The translations under genes were made by a program, and so were the position numbers. Below are positions 63,205 through 64,000 of a stretch of DNA of 64,000 nucleotides, piece by piece (position 1 is the stretch's first letter; every line of letters starts with the position of its first letter). Location of the stretch: NCBI RefSeq assembly GCF_001886265.1, contig NZ_JXLE01000001.1, forward strand, positions 186,001 to 250,000, written 5' to 3'. Source of the stretch: Enterococcus thailandicus (GTDB lineage Bacteria; Bacillota; Bacilli; Lactobacillales; Enterococcaceae). The notes under the pieces are model-generated. The model worked only from the letters and a program-made list of their open reading frames with translations, did not search any database and was not told where the DNA came from.

Positions 63205-64000
63205 ATGCAGTATAAGTTGGAACAGTTTATTGAGAACAGTGAATTTCCAGCTATCTTTATTATCCAAAAGGCCGAGGAAACACAAATTTTGCGTCATTGG
63301 CATAAAGAGATTGAGATAACTTATGTCGCTAAAGGAAAGGTTGATAGTTACTTTATCGAAGGAAAAAATTATACAGTTAATGAAGGCGAAGCAGTATTTG
63401 TCAATCCATTTGAAATACATGGTATACGAAATATCAAGGAAACTTCTTATCCGGATAGTGTACTTACAATTATTTTTCCAACACCGTGGATTGAAAAATA
63501 TTTTCCGGATATAGCAAAATTTAGGATAAATCAATCAAAAATTTCTCAAGAGAGTGTTACCAAGAAACAGTATGCCATGTTTATTTCAGAGCTTGATTCG
63601 CTGTTTGAGTTAGTCAAGAAACCAGTTGATAGAATAAACAATGTCATGATTACTGCCAGTTTATTGAAACTATTGGGAATGTATGTCAAAGAATTTGCTA
63701 TTGAACAAGCAGAAAATTCAAGCCATCTGTTGGATGAAAAAATTTACAAAATATTAGACTATATACACAAAAATTCTGATCAACGCTTGAAAATTTCAAT
63801 GATTGCTGATGAATTTTATTTATCAGAAGGGTACCTTTCTCGCTACTTTAACAGTAAAGTTGGTGTTTCAATCATTAGCTATTTAGAATTGATTAGGAGC
63901 TATCAGGCGATACAGTTGATTCGCGAAACAGATCGAACGATTGAAGAAATTGCTTTAGAAACAGGGTTTGCCAGTACAAAGTCTTTAAATAAAACACTAA
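63205..64000 (+). CDS. AraC-family regulator with cupin domain, 3' end cut by window
   Basis: Open from ATG 63205 (after GAGGAGG) to the window end: 265 codons, no stop. The N-terminal AraC-binding cupin is HWHKEIEITYVAKGKVDSYF, and GEAVFVNPFEIHG; the C-terminal double HTH begins at LKISMIADEFYLSEGYLSRY and TIEEIALETGFASTKSLNKT. Such regulators usually activate sugar-use genes, which would lie beyond the window. A TATAAT at 63120-63125 is the likely -10. Confidence 0.9.
   Translation, partial: MQYKLEQFIENSEFPAIFIIQKAEETQILRHWHKEIEITYVAKGKVDSYFIEGKNYTVNEGEAVFVNPFEIHGIRNIKETSYPDSVLTIIFPTPWIEKYFPDIAKFRINQSKISQESVTKKQYAMFISELDSLFELVKKPVDRINNVMITASLLKLLGMYVKEFAIEQAENSSHLLDEKIYKILDYIHKNSDQRLKISMIADEFYLSEGYLSRYFNSKVGVSIISYLELIRSYQAIQLIRETDRTIEEIALETGFASTKSLNKTL

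Noticed and set aside
63196-63534. 112-codon minus-strand frame
   Set aside because: It is the shadow of the AraC-family gene, which has a strong ribosome site and clear domains on the plus strand.

Overview
The window looks like a chromosomal segment of a low-GC Gram-positive coccus of the Enterococcaceae, most likely an Enterococcus. The signs are WxL-type surface proteins with a DUF916/DUF3324 partner, the bgsA-bgsB glycolipid pair, a FabT-controlled fab/acc operon, a DUF1827-clpE-ptsH-ptsI neighbourhood, a Mga-like regulator, and AGGAGG ribosome binding sites. I saw no rRNA, tRNA, CRISPR array, insertion sequence or prophage. The species cannot be named from what I can see.

Layout. 1-2625: the end of a divergent DUF1189 membrane protein, a GtrA-type membrane protein, Mn superoxide dismutase and a cold-shock protein. 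2646-13162: a Mga-like regulator divergent from a seven-gene cell-surface locus. That locus encodes a wall-anchored protein with 60 Asp-Ala repeats, an unrecognised cytosolic protein resembling an (alpha/alpha)6-barrel enzyme, a small membrane protein, a Mur-ligase-family enzyme, two WxL proteins and a WxL-interacting DUF916/DUF3324 protein. 13510-24540: an LCP wall-polymer transferase, rlmD, recX-mutY, ntdP, a GNAT acetyltransferase, an AI-2E-type exporter, a CNNM/CBS transporter, prfC and a small membrane protein. 24802-29377: a TetR-controlled membrane-protein operon with two matching operators, a ClbS/DfsB-like protein, an AraC/GyrI-like regulator, an orphan charged 86-residue protein and a DUF1827 protein.

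29588-39195: clpE under a CtsR box, ptsHI, bgsAB, a beta-hydroxyacid dehydrogenase, ykuJ and a short UvrC/Cho-like nuclease. 39501-48180: a complete fatty-acid operon in the order fabT-fabH-acpP-fabD-fabG-fabF-accB-fabZ-accC-accD-accA, with two or three FabT boxes in the leader but no enoyl-ACP reductase gene at the usual fabK position. 48469-50740: a polar amino-acid ABC transporter. 50947-57372: the ribosome/NAD cluster yqeG-yqeH-yhbY-nadD-yqeK-rsfS-yqeM, then tmcAL and yebC. 57569-64000: an unrecognised protein, helD, a P1B-type metal ATPase and the start of an AraC regulator cut by the window edge.

Membrane lipid supply (fab/acc) and its glycosylation (bgsAB) lie close together. The most unusual region is 4577-13117, where an acidic Asp-Ala-repeat surface protein sits with a Mur-family amide ligase and a barrel-like enzyme between two groups of surface-protein genes. 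A role for these enzymes in modifying a surface protein or wall polymer is a hypothesis, not something the sequence proves. A second notable point is rsfS, whose only good ribosome binding site points to a non-AUG/GUG/UUG start codon.
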